NCBI RefSeq assembly: GCF_030297175.1
Contig: NZ_AP028070.1
Location: 806,001-870,000 of the forward strand
From: Marinobacter sp. LA51
Lineage (GTDB): Bacteria > Pseudomonadota > Gammaproteobacteria > Pseudomonadales > Oleiphilaceae
Direction: 5' to 3'
Length of the DNA: 64,000 bases
This document shows positions 40,970-50,672 of this stretch, piece by piece; position 1 is the first letter of the stretch; each line of letters begins with the position of its first letter. The translations under genes were made by a program, and so were the position numbers. Under the pieces are notes generated by a model. It did not search any database and was not told the origin of the DNA. It was given only the letters and a program-made list of their open reading frames with translations.

Positions 40970-41558
40970 ATCCCCCGAATAGTTTGCTGTCAATCAATCC
41001 GCACAGGGCGTTGATGATGACCATCAGCAGCGGTGTTGCCTCGGTGGGCGAGAGGTTGTTGAGGGCGATTTCATGGTCTTCCGGGTGCATCAGGGAGGTG
41101 ATGTCGGATTTCTCCCGCGCGCTCAGCACCACCACATTCATCTCGCGATCGTGGGCAGCCTGAATAGCCTGAATCAGGTTGGCCTTGTGTCCGTCGTCAA
41201 CAATGACAAACAGCAGGTCGCCAGGCTTGCCAATGGCACGCACCTGGCGCGAAAAGGTATCGTTGAAGCGGTTATCCCGGCAAATCGCCGAGTACGTCGT
41301 CGCGTCCGCGCCCAGGTTAATGGCGGGCAGTGCCGGGCGATCCTGGTCAAATCGGTTCAATAGCGCGGTGCAGAAATACTGGGCCAGAACGTTGGCATTT
41401 CCGTTGGCGCAGGTGATGATCTTGCCATCCTGAAGCAGTGCGTTGACGAAGGCATCGGCGACTTCCTCGATGGCGGGCCCAGCCGTACTGGCCGCCTGCG
41501 CTGTCTGCTCCATGTGGCTGGCGAACCATTGGTTGATCTGGTGTTCGGTGTCCGTCAT
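40968..41558 (-). CDS. diaA: SIS-domain protein, DiaA/phosphoheptose isomerase-like
   Basis: A 196-residue sugar-isomerase-fold protein. Its location next to yraN and lpoA matches DiaA, the DnaA-binding initiation factor, although automatic annotation often calls it GmhA. The SIS core includes GKIITCANGNANVLAQYFCTA near the N-terminus, GDLLFVIVDDGHKANLIQAI, and a C-terminal helical part. The usual N-G-G-S-A sugar-binding motif is changed to NGNAN, which fits DiaA-type proteins better than an active isomerase. That assignment is an inference. Confidence 0.75.
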   Translation of the reverse strand: MTDTEHQINQWFASHMEQTAQAASTAGPAIEEVADAFVNALLQDGKIITCANGNANVLAQYFCTALLNRFDQDRPALPAINLGADATTYSAICRDNRFNDTFSRQVRAIGKPGDLLFVIVDDGHKANLIQAIQAAHDREMNVVVLSAREKSDITSLMHPEDHEIALNNLSPTEATPLLMVIINALCGLIDSKLFGG

Positions 41559-41567
41559 TACGTGTGT

Positions 41568-41933
41568 TTACCCTGCGTCAATTGCGTTCTTAATCCATTG
41601 TACCCGGTATCTTTTTACGGTTCCCGGGCTGATGGCGATAACATCGATGCGGCTCAGGCAGTCCCATTGGCCATGGCGATGGAGGTAAAAGGCCGCCGCC
41701 TGCCGGACTCTGCGCTGTTTTTGAGGGGTGATGGAGCTGGCCGGGTCGGCGAGACTGCCGGGTCCGCGATAGCGCACCTCGAAAAACACCAGTGTTTCTC
41801 CGTCCTGCCCGATCAGGTCGATCTCGCCACCGCGGCTGTGGACATTGCGGGCAATGATTCGCACGCCGCGACCAGTCAGGTATCGTGCGGCAACGCCCTC
41901 GTAATGGTTGCCTACTGCTTTGTTGCCGTCCAT
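41568..41933 (-). CDS. yraN: YraN family (UPF0102) protein
   Basis: A 121-residue protein with the nuclease-like fold of UPF0102: Y-E-x-x-A-A near the start (HYEGVAARYLTGRGVRIIARN), GGEIDLIGQDGETLVFFEVRYR carrying the acidic and E-x-K-like residues, and KRRVRQAA. Function is not established; a Holliday-junction resolvase-like fold is predicted for the family. It lies between lpoA and diaA, 9 bases before diaA, as in Pseudomonas. Confidence 0.85.
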   Translation of the reverse strand: MDGNKAVGNHYEGVAARYLTGRGVRIIARNVHSRGGEIDLIGQDGETLVFFEVRYRGPGSLADPASSITPQKQRRVRQAAAFYLHRHGQWDCLSRIDVIAISPGTVKRYRVQWIKNAIDAG

Positions 41934-41960
41934 GGCAAAAACAATCCGTTGTCTGGTGTT

Positions 41961-43835
41961 TTACTCGCCCTGAACCGGTGAGCCGAGAGTTCCCTCTTCA
42001 GCCGTTTCAGGTTCAGTAGCCTCGAGCTCTGGTAGCAGTTCCGGGCGGCCATTGCGGAATTGGGCCCAGAGTTGCTCCCGATGAATGCTGCCGTCGTCGG
42101 TCATGCTCAGTTCGCCGGTCTGGCCGTCGATGGTTGCCGACTTCACCTGGCGTAAAAGAGGTAGGCGTTTGCTCAACTGCCAGGCGTCGGCCCCCATGGC
42201 AAACAGGCGGCCCAGTTGGCCCTGAGTGCCGGATAAGTGTTTGTTGGCTTCGGCTTGCAGCTTGTTGTCCTTGGCCAGGGTCCAGGGGGTATCGGTAAAG
42301 ATCACCTGATCCAGGTCACGATCCCGGGCTGGATCGGGATTGCCCTCGTAAACGATTGACGGTGAATACACCGGAAGATCGCCGCCAAAGTAGTAGGCAA
42401 ACAGGGGTTTGAACTGGCGGGCAATGGTCGGCTCGGCGACCATGATGATGGCTTCGGCATCTTGCCGGCGCCGGGGCTCGAATTCCACGTCCAGGCCGAT
42501 GGTACGCTCCACCTGGATTGCCCGGTCCCGGGACACGCTGATACCCAGCAAGTCGGCGGTGACCGCGCGCAGATTGTCATCCCGGAAGAAGCGTTCGATG
42601 TCCAGGGCCCGGCTGCCGTTTTCGGCCATCCGCTGATTCAGGGCCGCTTCAACCCGGTCGCCCCATTCGCCCTGGGGAATCAGGACCAGGGCATGATGAA
42701 TGTCCTTTGCCTTGAGTCGGTCCGCAATCTGGCGGGCCTCATCTTCGGCTGACAGGCCAAACTGGTACAGACCCTCGGGCGCTTTCTTGCCTGCGGGCAG
42801 GTAGTTCAGCCCCAGTGCCGGAACCGGAAGGGTGTTCATTGCGCTCAGGGTGGTCAGTGCTTCTTTCTCGAGCGGTCCGACGATCAGGTCAACGTTCTCT
42901 CCGGACAACTTGCCGTAAAGTTCCTTGAACGGCGTGCTCGAGGTATCAACCACCCGGATCTCGGTGGCGTCGCGGTCTACGGACGGATCTTCGTAGTAGG
43001 CGGCAATAAAACCGTCACGGATCGCCTTGCCTGCGGCGCCCAAGGGGCCGGTCAGCGGCAACGCGAGTGCAATCTTTTCAGGGCGACTTTCCGCCAGGCT
43101 GGCAATCAGCTGCAACTCTGATGGTAAAACCTGGGCTGCCGGGTGTCCGGGCCAGTTGTTTTGCCAGTTCCGAATGGTCCGGCCCTGCTGGTCGAACTCG
43201 ATGCCGGGCGCGCGCACGGTCATGGCCAGTTCCAGCCAGCCTTGTGCTTCGTAGCCGATAGCTTCGCTGTTTGCGCTTTCCAGTGTCCGATCCGGCACGG
43301 TCTTCAGTTGCTGCCAGATCTGATCATGCAGCTGCTGCGGATTCGCCTGGCTGTCCGTCTGGGTTAGCAAGATCAGGGTCATGGCTGCGGGCAGCGGCTC
43401 GCCGGCCAGGGTGTAGGTCTCGGCCTGCAATCGCGCCGCCCGGTTCATCAAGTCCGGGCTGTACTCGGTGATGCTGTCCGGAGACAAGCCGGCAGCGAGA
43501 GTGCTCGCCCAGTCGCTGTCGTCCAGGGCGGTGGCGCTTGCCATAGCCAGCAGTCGTTTCTGGCTTTTCAGCGCCGGTGCCGGTTGCGTTAACTGTTGGC
43601 TTTGCAGTAGCGTTCGCGCGGCCTCATGGTTGCCTTGATCCTGAAACCGACTGGCAATACGCAGCAGATAGCGTTGCGCGGTTTCGCGATTGTCTTCCTG
43701 GCCGGCAAGCTCCAGCGCCTGCTGCGGGCTCTGGGCAACGTGGGACTGAAGGTTTACGCTGGCACAACCGGCGGACAACAGGGCCACGGCAAAGACGGTG
43801 GCGAGGGCTCGGTGGTTGACGGAATTTTTGATCAT
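41961..43835 (-). CDS. lpoA: Penicillin-binding protein activator LpoA
   Basis: An outer membrane lipoprotein that reaches through the peptidoglycan to stimulate PBP1A. The signal peptide ends in lipobox LLSAGC, so Cys24 is lipidated. An N-terminal TPR-like helical domain spans about 35-250, and a C-terminal periplasmic-binding-protein-like domain about 255-600 (KIALALPLTGPLGAAGKAIRDGF, VDLIVGPLEKEAL, ALVLIPQGEWGDR). At 624 residues it is close to the usual 600-680. It is read first in an lpoA-yraN-diaA group. Confidence 0.9.
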   Translation of the reverse strand: MIKNSVNHRALATVFAVALLSAGCASVNLQSHVAQSPQQALELAGQEDNRETAQRYLLRIASRFQDQGNHEAARTLLQSQQLTQPAPALKSQKRLLAMASATALDDSDWASTLAAGLSPDSITEYSPDLMNRAARLQAETYTLAGEPLPAAMTLILLTQTDSQANPQQLHDQIWQQLKTVPDRTLESANSEAIGYEAQGWLELAMTVRAPGIEFDQQGRTIRNWQNNWPGHPAAQVLPSELQLIASLAESRPEKIALALPLTGPLGAAGKAIRDGFIAAYYEDPSVDRDATEIRVVDTSSTPFKELYGKLSGENVDLIVGPLEKEALTTLSAMNTLPVPALGLNYLPAGKKAPEGLYQFGLSAEDEARQIADRLKAKDIHHALVLIPQGEWGDRVEAALNQRMAENGSRALDIERFFRDDNLRAVTADLLGISVSRDRAIQVERTIGLDVEFEPRRRQDAEAIIMVAEPTIARQFKPLFAYYFGGDLPVYSPSIVYEGNPDPARDRDLDQVIFTDTPWTLAKDNKLQAEANKHLSGTQGQLGRLFAMGADAWQLSKRLPLLRQVKSATIDGQTGELSMTDDGSIHREQLWAQFRNGRPELLPELEATEPETAEEGTLGSPVQGE

Positions 43836-43991
43836 GGCAAGCTCGAACTACTCCGGATAAATGGGCTTGTGGCGCCGATCTGACGGTGGCAAGTTTAACA
43901 GCTCCGGGGTTAATTCACATGACGTAAGTGTCATCGTGCAGGCATCAGTGACAATGAGGCATAGAATTTGAAATCTGAGGGTAGGGAGTCG

Positions 43992-44858
43992 GTGTCCGAA
44001 GCCGGCAAAAAAGAGAAGGCTCAAGGCGTTCTCTATATTGTGGCGACACCCATTGGCAATCTGGACGACCTGTCTTCTCGTGCCGTGTCCGTGCTGAACA
44101 GGGTTGATGTGGTGGCCGCCGAGGACACTCGTCACAGTGGTCGGTTGCTGCAGCACCTGGGGTTGCACAAGCGCCTGATTGCGCTGCACGACCACAACGA
44201 GCGTGACCGGGCTGGAAGTTTGCTGGAGGAGCTGGAGGCGGGCCGCAGTGTCGCGCTGATTTCCGATGCCGGTACACCGCTCATTTCGGACCCGGGTTAT
44301 GTGCTCGTCCGTGAAGCCCGCAGTCGCGGTCTCAAGGTTTCTCCTATTCCCGGGGCCTGTGCTCTGGTGGCGGCTCTCAGTGCTGCCGGTCTGCCCACCG
44401 ACCGCTTTCTCTTCGTCGGGTTTTTGCCGGCCAAGCGCTCCGGTCGGCGCGCCGCTCTGGAGCAGCAGGTTCGGGAGACGGCGACTCTGGTGTTCTACGA
44501 ATCGCCCCACCGAATTCTGGATGCTGTGAGTGATATTGCGGCGGTGTTTGGCGAGGAGCGGGAAGTTGTCCTGGGTCGTGAGCTGACCAAGGCCTTCGAG
44601 ACCTTTTATTCGGGCAGCGTCGCTGAGGTGTTGGCAACCCTTGAGGCCGATCCGCACGGCACCAAGGGGGAGTTCGTGGTGATGATTCACGGTGCGGAGC
44701 CGGTGACCAGTGACGAAGACGCCGGGGCTTTGGACGTTGATCACCTGCTTAGACTGCTGTTGCCCGAATTGCCAGTTAAGAAGGTGGCCAAGCTGGTGGC
44801 TGAACTGAGTGGGCGGCCAAAGAATGAGCTTTATCAGCGGGCGCTGGAGCTGAAATAG
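43992..44858 (+). CDS. rsmI: 16S rRNA 2'-O-ribose C1402 methyltransferase
   Basis: Methylates the ribose of C1402 in 16S rRNA, with RsmH modifying the same base. The 288 residues carry the tetrapyrrole-methylase fold: LYIVATPIGNLDDLS near the N-terminus, EDTRHSGRLL, ALISDAGTPLISDPGY and FYESPHR. The start is taken as GTG at 43992 (close to GGGAG), which matches the E. coli length of 286. A TTG at 43968 would add eight residues. It is divergent from lpoA with a 156-base gap. Confidence 0.92.
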   Translation: MSEAGKKEKAQGVLYIVATPIGNLDDLSSRAVSVLNRVDVVAAEDTRHSGRLLQHLGLHKRLIALHDHNERDRAGSLLEELEAGRSVALISDAGTPLISDPGYVLVREARSRGLKVSPIPGACALVAALSAAGLPTDRFLFVGFLPAKRSGRRAALEQQVRETATLVFYESPHRILDAVSDIAAVFGEEREVVLGRELTKAFETFYSGSVAEVLATLEADPHGTKGEFVVMIHGAEPVTSDEDAGALDVDHLLRLLLPELPVKKVAKLVAELSGRPKNELYQRALELK

Positions 44859-44882
44859 GCATTTCTACGCCGGCACTTTTCC

Positions 44883-44911
44883 TTGCATGGCCTGTGGCGC
44901 AGGAGTATGGT
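44883..44911 (+). promoter_or_regulatory. Promoter for rnpB
   Basis: TTGCAT (44883-44888), 17-base spacer, TATGGT (44906-44911). The expected start near 44918 agrees with the 5' end deduced from the RNA fold. Confidence 0.65.
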
Positions 44912-44916
44912 CTCGA

Positions 44917-45271
<355 letters not shown>

Positions 45272-45280
45272 CTTCTTCTT

Positions 45281-45313
45281 ATAACAGGTGCCGCCAAAGG
45301 CGGCACCTGTTAT
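45281..45313. other. Perfect 15-bp hairpin downstream of rnpB
   Basis: ATAACAGGTGCCGCC (45281-45295) and GGCGGCACCTGTTAT (45299-45313) are exact complements around AAA. It is where an rnpB terminator would be, but no T-run follows in either direction. It may act as a terminator, a 3' stabiliser, or be one copy of a dispersed palindrome. Confidence 0.6.
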
Positions 45314-45473
45314 ATCCAAAGATTCTCAAACCTAACTTGCCTTCTTCAGACTTTTTTGCAGGTACTTGATTTTCCTTCTTTTCTTAATCGTAATCTCGGC
45401 GCCTCCTCAGATCACTCGCTGTAACCTCTTGTCATAAAAGGAACTTTTACCAGTACGACGCTGTTCGCGGCGC

Positions 45474-45502
45474 TTGCATTGTGTATTGCGTGTTTCTATA
45501 GT
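45474..45502 (+). promoter_or_regulatory. Promoter Pmra for the dcw cluster
   Basis: TTGCAT (45474-45479), 17-base spacer, TATAGT (45497-45502). Transcription would start near 45509, at the first MraZ box. Confidence 0.72.
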
Positions 45503-45510
45503 GTGCATAA

Positions 45511-45545
45511 GTGGGAAAAAGTGGTTAGTAGTGGTTTTTTGTGGT
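45511..45545 (+). promoter_or_regulatory. MraZ operator: four GTGG boxes at 10-base spacing
   Basis: GTGGG at 45511 and GTGGT at 45521, 45531 and 45541, each exactly 10 bases apart, so all lie on one face of the helix. MraZ binds arrays of TGGGn boxes with 5-base spacers ahead of its own gene. The degenerate GTGTG at 45501 keeps the same phase. Confidence 0.8.
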
Positions 45546-45570
45546 TTTCAGGCCCTCAGAGACGGCGTAA

Positions 45571-46023
45571 ATGAGCAATTTTCTTGGCAGTCATGCCATC
45601 AATATGGATGCGAAGGGTCGCCTAGCGATCCCCGCCAAGCTGCGCGAAGAGCTCGCGCAGCTCTGTGGTGGGCGCATTGTATTGACGGCCAATGCCGATG
45701 AAGAGAGGTGTTTGCTGGTTTACCCCGAGCCCGAATGGGAGGCGCTGCGCCCCAAGATTGAAGCGCTGCCCAACATGAATAAGGCGGCGCGCCGGTTGCA
45801 GCGATTGCTGCTTGGTAATGCTGCGCCCATGGAGCTGGACTCCGCGGGGCGTATCCTGATTCCACCGACACTGAGAAGTTACGCTCATCTAGAGAAGAAA
45901 CTGATGTTGATTGGTCAGGGTAAAAAACTGGAGCTGTGGAGTGAGGAGCGCTGGCTTGCCTGGCTCGATGAATCCTCCGACGATGATGATATGCCCCCTG
46001 AGATGGAGGCACTTTCCCTATGA
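45571..46023 (+). CDS. mraZ: Transcriptional regulator MraZ
   Basis: A 150-residue ring-forming DNA-binding protein that regulates the dcw cluster from the boxes upstream. It contains two SpoVT/AbrB-like halves, each with the D-x-x-x-R motif: [17 protein letters not shown] and [14 protein letters not shown]. The start at 45571 lacks a strong ribosome site (GAGAC at best). It overlaps rsmH by four bases. Confidence 0.95.
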   Translation: MSNFLGSHAINMDAKGRLAIPAKLREELAQLCGGRIVLTANADEERCLLVYPEPEWEALRPKIEALPNMNKAARRLQRLLLGNAAPMELDSAGRILIPPTLRSYAHLEKKLMLIGQGKKLELWSEERWLAWLDESSDDDDMPPEMEALSL

Positions 46024-47003
46024 CCTCCGGACGCAAGCAGAAGTCCGGGGCTGCGTTCTCGCATCGCTCGGTACTTCTGGATTCGGCGGTCGACTACTTG
46101 GTCAATGATCCCGAAGGCACCTATGTTGATGCCACCTTTGGTCGTGGTGGCCACAGTCGGTTGGTTTTGGGGCGCTTGAGTGAGCAGGCGCACCTGCTGG
46201 GCATTGATAAAGACCCGGAGGCCATTCGGGTAGCCGAGGAGCTGGCCACTGAAGATTCCCGGTTTTCCTGGTTTCACGGCTCGTTCGCGGATCTGGACGT
46301 GGCGCTCGAGCGGCAGCAGTGGCCGGCCGTCAATGGCGTTTTGATGGATCTCGGTGTGTCGTCGCCGCAGCTGGATGACGCCTCGAGGGGCTTCAGCTTC
46401 ATGCGTGATGGCCCACTGGATATGCGGATGAATCCGCAGCAGTCCCCGAGCGCGGCGGAATGGCTGGCCGAGGCGGACGAAAAGGACATTGCCGATGTCA
46501 TCTATCGATACGGCGAGGAGCGTTTCTCCCGCCGTATCGCCCGTTTGGTGGTGGCACGCCGTCAGGAAGAGGCGATTGAAACCACTCGCCAACTCGCTGA
46601 ATTGGTGAGCGAGGCTGTACCCAAGAAAGAAAAGCATAAGCACCCGGCGACCCGGACTTTTCAGGCTATCCGGATTTTCATCAATCGGGAGCTCGAGGAT
46701 CTGGAAGTAGGGTTGAAGGCTGCCGTCGATCGGCTCGCGCTCGGTGGTCGGTTGGTGGTGATTAGTTTTCATTCCCTGGAAGACCGGGTGGTGAAGCGGT
46801 TCATGCGTGATCTGGCGCGCGGCCCGCAACTGCCGAAAGGCATTCCGGTGACTGCCGATCAGGAAGCTTCGGCATTCCGCCTGATTGGCAAGGCGGCGAA
46901 AGCCGGTGCAGACGAAGTTGGCGACAATGTCAGGGCCCGGAGCGCCGTCATGCGCGTTCTGGAACGAATTGATTCAGATAATAAGCCGAAAGGGAGCGCC
47001 TAA
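46020..47003 (+). CDS. rsmH: 16S rRNA m4C1402 methyltransferase
   Basis: N4-methylates C1402 of 16S rRNA. A 327-residue SAM-dependent enzyme with SAM motif [45 protein letters not shown], and the C-terminal [15 protein letters not shown]. It starts within mraZ (ATGA) and ends two bases before ftsL. Confidence 0.96.
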   Translation: MTSGRKQKSGAAFSHRSVLLDSAVDYLVNDPEGTYVDATFGRGGHSRLVLGRLSEQAHLLGIDKDPEAIRVAEELATEDSRFSWFHGSFADLDVALERQQWPAVNGVLMDLGVSSPQLDDASRGFSFMRDGPLDMRMNPQQSPSAAEWLAEADEKDIADVIYRYGEERFSRRIARLVVARRQEEAIETTRQLAELVSEAVPKKEKHKHPATRTFQAIRIFINRELEDLEVGLKAAVDRLALGGRLVVISFHSLEDRVVKRFMRDLARGPQLPKGIPVTADQEASAFRLIGKAAKAGADEVGDNVRARSAVMRVLERIDSDNKPKGSA

Positions 47004-47005
47004 TC

Positions 47006-47410
47006 ATGGGTGCGGTAGCAATCGAACAACCAGTTAAAGCGGCCAAACTCAACAAGCAGCGGATGCGCGTGGGTGTTGCCACAGCTGTGCGGATTTCCCG
47101 GCAGGTTTTTGATGCCACCCGGCAGCGTAACGTCATGATTTCCATGGCACTGGTGACGTTGCTGGTGGCCTCATCCATTGGCGTTGTGGTCAGCGCCCAT
47201 GAGAACCGGGAATTATTTAACACGTTGTCCCAGCTGCAGGGTGAGCGCGACCGCTACCAGCAGGAGTGGAGTCAGCTGCTGCTGGAGCAGAGTGCCTTGA
47301 GCGCCCATGGTCGAGTGGAAAAACTCGCAGCAGAGCGGTTCGGGATGGTCGTTCCGGGGCGCCAGGATATCGTTCTGGTGCCACTGATGTCGCCGGCGTT
47401 GGCGCACTAA
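47006..47410 (+). CDS. ftsL: Cell division protein FtsL
   Basis: A 134-residue bitopic membrane protein that pairs with FtsB and joins FtsQ at the septum. Basic cytoplasmic tail about 1-44, one transmembrane helix (about 45-63, MALVTLLVASSIGVVVSA), then a periplasmic coiled coil (ELFNTLSQLQGERDRYQQEW) and a short end. Sequence conservation in this family is low; the position between rsmH and ftsI and the topology make the call firm. Confidence 0.9.
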   Translation: MGAVAIEQPVKAAKLNKQRMRVGVATAVRISRQVFDATRQRNVMISMALVTLLVASSIGVVVSAHENRELFNTLSQLQGERDRYQQEWSQLLLEQSALSAHGRVEKLAAERFGMVVPGRQDIVLVPLMSPALAH

Positions 47411-47434
47411 TACACGATAATAACAACCGTCAGG

Positions 47435-49183
47435 GTGATTGATTTGTCCGGTCAGGAAACGCAGAAAACATGGAGCCAGCGATTGGCGTCCGGCCTTAAG
47501 GCCTGGCGCTATGGCTCCGTGCTGGGCGTTTTCTTGCTGGTGATCGTGGCTCTGGGCTGGCGCTTGGTTGACCTGCACGTGGTCGATAACGATTTCCTGC
47601 GTAAGCAGGGTGACGTTCGAACCATTCGCGTCGAGTCCATTGATGCCCATCGCGGCGTTGTCTCTGACCGCTATGGTGAGCCGCTGGCAATCAGTACGCC
47701 GGTGCAGACCCTGTGGGCCAACCCGTCTGAGATGGATGCCGATGAGGCCCGCCTGACTAACCTTTCCCGGCTGCTCAATATCAGTGAGGCCCGTCTTCGT
47801 GAACGGCTGCAAACCTACGTCGATCGTGAGTTCATCTACCTGCGTCGGAAGGTTCAGCCTGGTCTTGCCAAAGAAGTCATGGCATTGGATATCGACGGAG
47901 TTTATTCCCGTCAGGAGTACCGGCGTTATTATCCGGCCGGGGAAGTGACCGCTCACATCGTTGGCTTTACCAACATTGATGAGCGTGGCCAGGAAGGCAT
48001 GGAATTGGCCTACAACCAATGGCTGTCCGGTGAGTCAGGTCGCAAGCGGGTGCTCAAGGACAACCGTGGTCGCGTCATCAAGGATCTGACTCTAATTCGA
48101 GATGCCAGCCCTGGCCATAACCTCCAGCTCAGCATTGACCTTCGTCTCCAGTATCTGGCCTATCGCGAACTCAAGGCCGTGGTTCAGGCGCACAGTGCCA
48201 GGGGCGGAACCCTGGTGATGCTGGATGTGGACACCGGGGAAGTGCTGGCGATGGTGAATCAGGGCTCCTATAACCCCAATGATCGCAGTCAGCTGGCCCC
48301 GGAAAATCTCCGGAACAAGGCTATTACCGATCTGTTCGAGCCGGGCTCAACCATGAAGCCTGTTGCCATGGCGGCGGCACTCGAAACCGGAGACTATTCC
48401 ACTAACACCACCATTGATACGTCGCCGGGTTATCGCCGGTTTGGCCGTTTCACCATTCGGGATCATCGCAACTACGGCGTGATCAGTCTGACCGATATCA
48501 TTGCTAAATCCAGCAACGTCGGCATTAGCCGGATCGCCACCGACATTGGTGGTGACACCATCCGCAATTTATACAGCCGACTGGGAATTGGACAGCCAAC
48601 CGGCATCGGCTTCCCGGGCGAGGCTGTCGGTGTATTGCCGTCGCCGCCCAAATGGCGTCCGGTTGAGGAAGCCACGCTGTCCTACGGCTATGGGCTGAGT
48701 GTTAATGCCCTGCAGTTGGCTCAGGCTTACATGGTGATCGCCAATGGCGGTGTTCGCTATCCCCTGAGCCTGATTAAGCTGGACCGGGAACCTGAGGGGC
48801 AGAGGGTACTCTCAGAGAAGGTGACCTATGAGGTTCGGAACATGCTTCGGGAAGTGGTTTCCCGTGGCAGCGGTAAGCGCGCTCAGCCGGGCTTTTATAC
48901 TGCTGGCGGCAAGACCGGAACGGTTCACCTGGTTGGAAAACAGGGTTACGAAGATAGCCAATACAAAGCAATTTTTGCTGGCATGGCTCCGATCGATAAC
49001 CCCCGAATTGTCACGGTTGTAGCCGTGGATGCGCCTCAGTCCGGCGAATATTACGGTGGTGAAGTTGCTGCGCCGGTATTCGCCCGGGTCATGAGTGACG
49101 CACTGCGACTGTTGAATGTGAAGCCTGAACTGGAAGTCGGTGGCGCGAATGCGCCGGTGAAGACAGCCGGGGAGCGAGGGTAA
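47435..49183 (+). CDS. ftsI: Septal transpeptidase FtsI (PBP3)
   Basis: Class B penicillin-binding protein that crosslinks septal peptidoglycan with FtsW. The 582 residues include a short cytoplasmic part, a transmembrane helix (about 28-45), a dimerisation domain (DRYGEPLAISTPVQTLWANP) and the transpeptidase domain. The latter has the active-site Ser in GSTMKP near 306, SSN in IAKSSNVG near 355, and KTG in GGKTGTVH near 493. The start is uncertain: GTG at 47435 follows AGG too closely, while TTG at 47444 has CAGGG eight bases away. This does not affect the domains. Confidence 0.94.
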   Translation: MIDLSGQETQKTWSQRLASGLKAWRYGSVLGVFLLVIVALGWRLVDLHVVDNDFLRKQGDVRTIRVESIDAHRGVVSDRYGEPLAISTPVQTLWANPSEMDADEARLTNLSRLLNISEARLRERLQTYVDREFIYLRRKVQPGLAKEVMALDIDGVYSRQEYRRYYPAGEVTAHIVGFTNIDERGQEGMELAYNQWLSGESGRKRVLKDNRGRVIKDLTLIRDASPGHNLQLSIDLRLQYLAYRELKAVVQAHSARGGTLVMLDVDTGEVLAMVNQGSYNPNDRSQLAPENLRNKAITDLFEPGSTMKPVAMAAALETGDYSTNTTIDTSPGYRRFGRFTIRDHRNYGVISLTDIIAKSSNVGISRIATDIGGDTIRNLYSRLGIGQPTGIGFPGEAVGVLPSPPKWRPVEEATLSYGYGLSVNALQLAQAYMVIANGGVRYPLSLIKLDREPEGQRVLSEKVTYEVRNMLREVVSRGSGKRAQPGFYTAGGKTGTVHLVGKQGYEDSQYKAIFAGMAPIDNPRIVTVVAVDAPQSGEYYGGEVAAPVFARVMSDALRLLNVKPELEVGGANAPVKTAGERG

Positions 49184-49187
49184 GCTT

Positions 49188-50672
49188 ATGTGCATCACAT
49201 CACTCAGCACGCTGTTACAGGGAATTGTGTCCGTGCCGTCGGTGTTCGACGTGACCATTCACGGGCTCAAAACGGACAGCCGAACGGTAAAGTCCGGGGA
49301 TGCCTTTGTTGCTCTCGCTGGCGCCACGACGCCTGCGGATCATTACATTGAACAGGCCATTGCCGCAGGCGCGACGGTGGTATTGCTGGAATCGTCTGAG
49401 TCGGGCGAATGTTCGGAATTTCAGGGTGCCTTGCTGGTGCCGGTGGTCGGCCTGCGCGACCGTCTGGGCGAGATCGCCGATCGGTTCTTTGAGCACCCGT
49501 CCCAGCGTCTGCGCCTGATTGGCGTGACCGGCACCAACGGCAAGACGTCGGTCAGCCAATACATTGCGGCGCTGCTAAAAGATACCGGAACGCCTTGCGG
49601 TGTACTGGGGACGCTCGGTTACGGCATGCCCGGTGCGTTGCAGCCTGCTACCCACACCACGCCCGACGTCGTGCAGACCAACCGGATGCTGTCACGCATT
49701 CTGGCTCAGGGTGGTCGTGCTGCGGTGATGGAAGTGTCCTCCCATGCCCTGGATCAGGGCCGGGTCGATGGCCTCACTATTGTGGCAGGAGTGTTTACCA
49801 ACCTTACCCGTGACCACCTTGATTACCATGGTTCCATGGAAGCCTATGGCGAAGCCAAGGCACGCCTGTTTGACCGGGAAGCCGTACACGTCTCGGTGAT
49901 CAATTTTGACGACCCGTTTGGTCGGCAGCTCTATGACCAGCTCGACGGCCAGTGCGACCGGGTTCGCTACAGTCTCCACGAGGCCCAGACCGAACTCTGG
50001 CTGAAATCCTTCCGGGCCACTGATGAAGGCTTCGAGGCGACCGTGGATGGCCAGTGGGGATCGTTCGACATTACCGTTCCCCTGATGGGCAGCTTTAACG
50101 CCAGCAATGTCCTGGCAGCCATGGCAACCGTGCTGAGCTTGGGCGTGCCCGTTGAGCGCGTGCAGCAGGCGGTGAGTGGCCTGGTGCCACCGCCAGGCCG
50201 GCTGGAAAAGTTCAGCGGCGCCAATGGCGTCCGGGTTGTAGTCGATTACGCCCACACCCCGGATGCGCTGGCCAACGCACTGGCGGCCCTGCGCCCCCAC
50301 GTGACCGGGCGCCTGATCTGCGTGTTCGGTTGTGGCGGTGACCGCGACAGTGGCAAGCGCCCGGAAATGGCGCGTGAAGCTGAGGCCCGGGCCGACATTG
50401 TCATTGTTACTGACGACAACCCGCGAAGCGAAGATCCTGCCGTGATCGCCAATGACATCGTGGCCGGTTTTTCTGCCCCAGTCCGGGCGTCGGTGATTCA
50501 CGACCGGTCAGAAGCCATCCAGACAGCGATAAAAATGGCCACGCCGGACGATCTGGTTCTGATCGCCGGGAAAGGCCACGAGGCCTATCAAGAAGTGGCC
50601 GGGCAGAAAATTCCGTTCAGCGACGCAGAGCAGGTTCAGCATGGCTTGAACCTGAATGGTGGTGTGGCATGA
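49188..50672 (+). CDS. murE: UDP-MurNAc-tripeptide synthetase MurE
   Basis: Adds meso-diaminopimelate to UDP-MurNAc-L-Ala-D-Glu in the cytoplasm. 494 residues. ATP site VTGTNGKTS near 112-119, the carbamylated-Lys region, and DDNPRSEDP near 408; the DNPR motif is the signature of diaminopimelate specificity. The first codons read MCITSLSTLL with a rather weak ribosome site. It ends four bases into murF. Confidence 0.95.
   Translation: MCITSLSTLLQGIVSVPSVFDVTIHGLKTDSRTVKSGDAFVALAGATTPADHYIEQAIAAGATVVLLESSESGECSEFQGALLVPVVGLRDRLGEIADRFFEHPSQRLRLIGVTGTNGKTSVSQYIAALLKDTGTPCGVLGTLGYGMPGALQPATHTTPDVVQTNRMLSRILAQGGRAAVMEVSSHALDQGRVDGLTIVAGVFTNLTRDHLDYHGSMEAYGEAKARLFDREAVHVSVINFDDPFGRQLYDQLDGQCDRVRYSLHEAQTELWLKSFRATDEGFEATVDGQWGSFDITVPLMGSFNASNVLAAMATVLSLGVPVERVQQAVSGLVPPPGRLEKFSGANGVRVVVDYAHTPDALANALAALRPHVTGRLICVFGCGGDRDSGKRPEMAREAEARADIVIVTDDNPRSEDPAVIANDIVAGFSAPVRASVIHDRSEAIQTAIKMATPDDLVLIAGKGHEAYQEVAGQKIPFSDAEQVQHGLNLNGGVA

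Noticed and set aside
43929..43945. Small inverted repeat ATGAC/GTCAT between lpoA and rsmI
   Set aside because: Only five base pairs with a six-base loop, not placed relative to a convincing promoter.
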